Source: a virus | DNA: 21,953 nucleotides | Reading direction: 5' to 3' (one strand) | Virus record (IMG/VR): IMGVR_UViG_3300021959_009755 | Location: 1-21,953 of that record | Shown: positions 21,452 through 21,953 of the stretch, one piece after another | Layout: each line of letters starts with the position of its first letter | How positions within the stretch are numbered: position 1 is the first letter of the stretch | The notes under the pieces: model-generated | Database searches by the model: none | The model's input: only the letters and a program-made list of their open reading frames with translations | What the model was told of the DNA's origin: nothing | Position numbers and translations under genes: made by a program

Positions 21452-21481
21452 GAGCGTAGCCGGTACAGCTACGCTCTTTTT
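21452..21481 (+). terminator. Rho-independent terminator
   Basis: A perfect nine-base stem, GAGCGTAGC (21452-21460) and GCTACGCTC (21468-21476), with a seven-base loop, is followed directly by TTTTT (21477-21481). It ends the transcript of the two GC-rich genes from the late promoter. The stem is far more GC-rich than the surrounding DNA. Confidence 0.92.
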
Positions 21482-21497
21482 ATAAGTGAATAGTATA

Positions 21498-21839
21498 ATG
21501 ACAACAAAATATGACGACATGGTATGGAAAATACTAGGTGGTATGCCTATTGAAGTATTTGATGAAGATGACGACACTGTTTGGGAAAACGAAACATGGG
21601 AGTTAGTAAAGGTTAGAACTGAAGGAGATTTTAAAGATTCAAGAGCTATTGGTTCTGCAAATCTAATAACTGCTTTGAACATGGTTCATCAGAGATTATT
21701 AGTTGATGGTACTAAGTCTGATGATATAACAGCATTAAGTCATGATATTTTTAATAATATTTTAGAAAAATTTACAAAAGATAAACTAATCAGGAAAAGA
21801 CCTGAGAATATAAGAAAAACATTTCAATTGGTAGACTAA
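21498..21839 (+). CDS. 113-aa protein of unknown function
   Basis: The protein has 113 aa from the ATG at 21498; a GTG at 21486 in frame would run into the terminator tail. It is acidic at the start (YDDMVWKILGGMPIEVFDEDDDTVWENETWELV), then helical (SANLITALNMVHQRLLVDG, ITALSHDIFNNILEKF) and ends with a basic RKRPENIRKTFQLVD. There is no clear ribosome binding site; TATAAGTG (21481-21488) might be a weak late promoter, and TATAAT overlaps the start codon. The low GC returns here. I do not recognise the family. Confidence 0.65.
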   Translation: MTTKYDDMVWKILGGMPIEVFDEDDDTVWENETWELVKVRTEGDFKDSRAIGSANLITALNMVHQRLLVDGTKSDDITALSHDIFNNILEKFTKDKLIRKRPENIRKTFQLVD

Positions 21840-21842
21840 TCA

Positions 21843-21953
21843 ATGAAACTGGTTACGGCCAAACCACCCTTATACCCTAATATTACTGTAGACGAGATTT
21901 ATTCTTGTCTACCACACTTGTATGAACCAGATGCTAAAGACAGAAGAGTAGCT
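21843..21953 (+). CDS. Start of a gene running off the right edge, unknown
   Basis: Thirty-seven codons are visible, starting MKLVTAKPPLYPNITVDEI, then YSCLPHLYEPDAKDRRVA. The ATG is three bases after the stop of the previous gene and lacks a strong site, so coupling is likely. There is no stop before the window's end. The visible part is too short for a family call. Confidence 0.5.
   Translation, partial: MKLVTAKPPLYPNITVDEIYSCLPHLYEPDAKDRRVA

Noticed and set aside
21428-21682. Minus-strand 84-aa frame
   Set aside because: It overlaps the terminator and the 113-aa gene on the other strand, which has a sensible composition; the frame is a shadow.
1-21953. CRISPR arrays, insertion sequences, integrase or att sites, photosynthesis genes
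   Set aside because: I looked for repeated units with spacers, transposase or recombinase motifs, and marine phage photosystem genes, and saw none.

Overview
The window looks like an accessory arm of a tailed-phage genome, most likely a marine T4-like myovirus. The evidence is the very low GC (about 27-30% where I counted), almost no intergenic space, start/stop overlaps of the ATGA or TAATG type at most gene borders, a canonical T4-type late promoter word (TATAAATA) at 20492, and gene families typical of marine T4-like phages: an A-type Fe-S carrier, several 2-oxoglutarate/Fe(II) oxygenases, a phage ribosomal protein bS21, a WYL_2-type small protein, an SGNH hydrolase and many glycan genes. 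A two-piece (circularly permuted) tmRNA with an ANDN-type tag points to an alphaproteobacterial host such as SAR11. The host is inference, because marine picocyanobacteria also use permuted tmRNA.

Layout. From 19096 down to 1 everything lies on the minus strand. The head of this array (19103-16400) starts at a TTGACC-N17-TATAAT promoter. It holds a coiled-coil protein, a small possibly thioredoxin-like protein, an NAD-dependent sugar epimerase, bS21, an unknown 109-aa protein, a WYL_2-like protein, a 48-aa ORF and the tmRNA. A second, weaker promoter candidate (17092-17120) sits just upstream of the WYL_2 gene and the tmRNA.

From 16388 to 4364 follows a long surface-sugar cluster: two NeuD-type left-handed beta-helix acyltransferases, WbqC, two SAM methyltransferases, a GH43-like beta-propeller, a phytanoyl-CoA-dioxygenase-like oxygenase, four glycosyltransferase-like proteins, a DegT/DnrJ aminotransferase, a dTDP-glucose-4,6-dehydratase-like enzyme, a second epimerase and three small proteins. 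The set reads as one that makes and attaches an unusual amino-deoxysugar. No sugar-1-phosphate nucleotidylyltransferase is visible, so the activated precursor probably comes from the host or from genes outside the window.

From 4319 to 1, behind another promoter-like sequence, come the A-type Fe-S carrier, two aspartyl/asparaginyl-hydroxylase-like oxygenases flanking an unrecognised 457-aa protein, a PC4-like ssDNA-binding protein, a putative helix-turn-helix protein, a DUF3310 protein and the start of a HAD phosphatase.

From 19153 to the right end the genes are on the plus strand: an unrecognised, possibly sulfotransferase-like protein, an SGNH hydrolase, then after the late promoter four small unknown proteins, a strong intrinsic terminator (21452-21481), and a gene running off the edge. 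Two of these (20693-21431) are clearly richer in GC (about 42%) than the rest.

The most striking content is 16409-17694: a virus-borne permuted tmRNA with a readable tag frame, within about 1 kb of a phage bS21 whose basic tail is overprinted on the next gene. Together they suggest a phage programme acting on host ribosomes.
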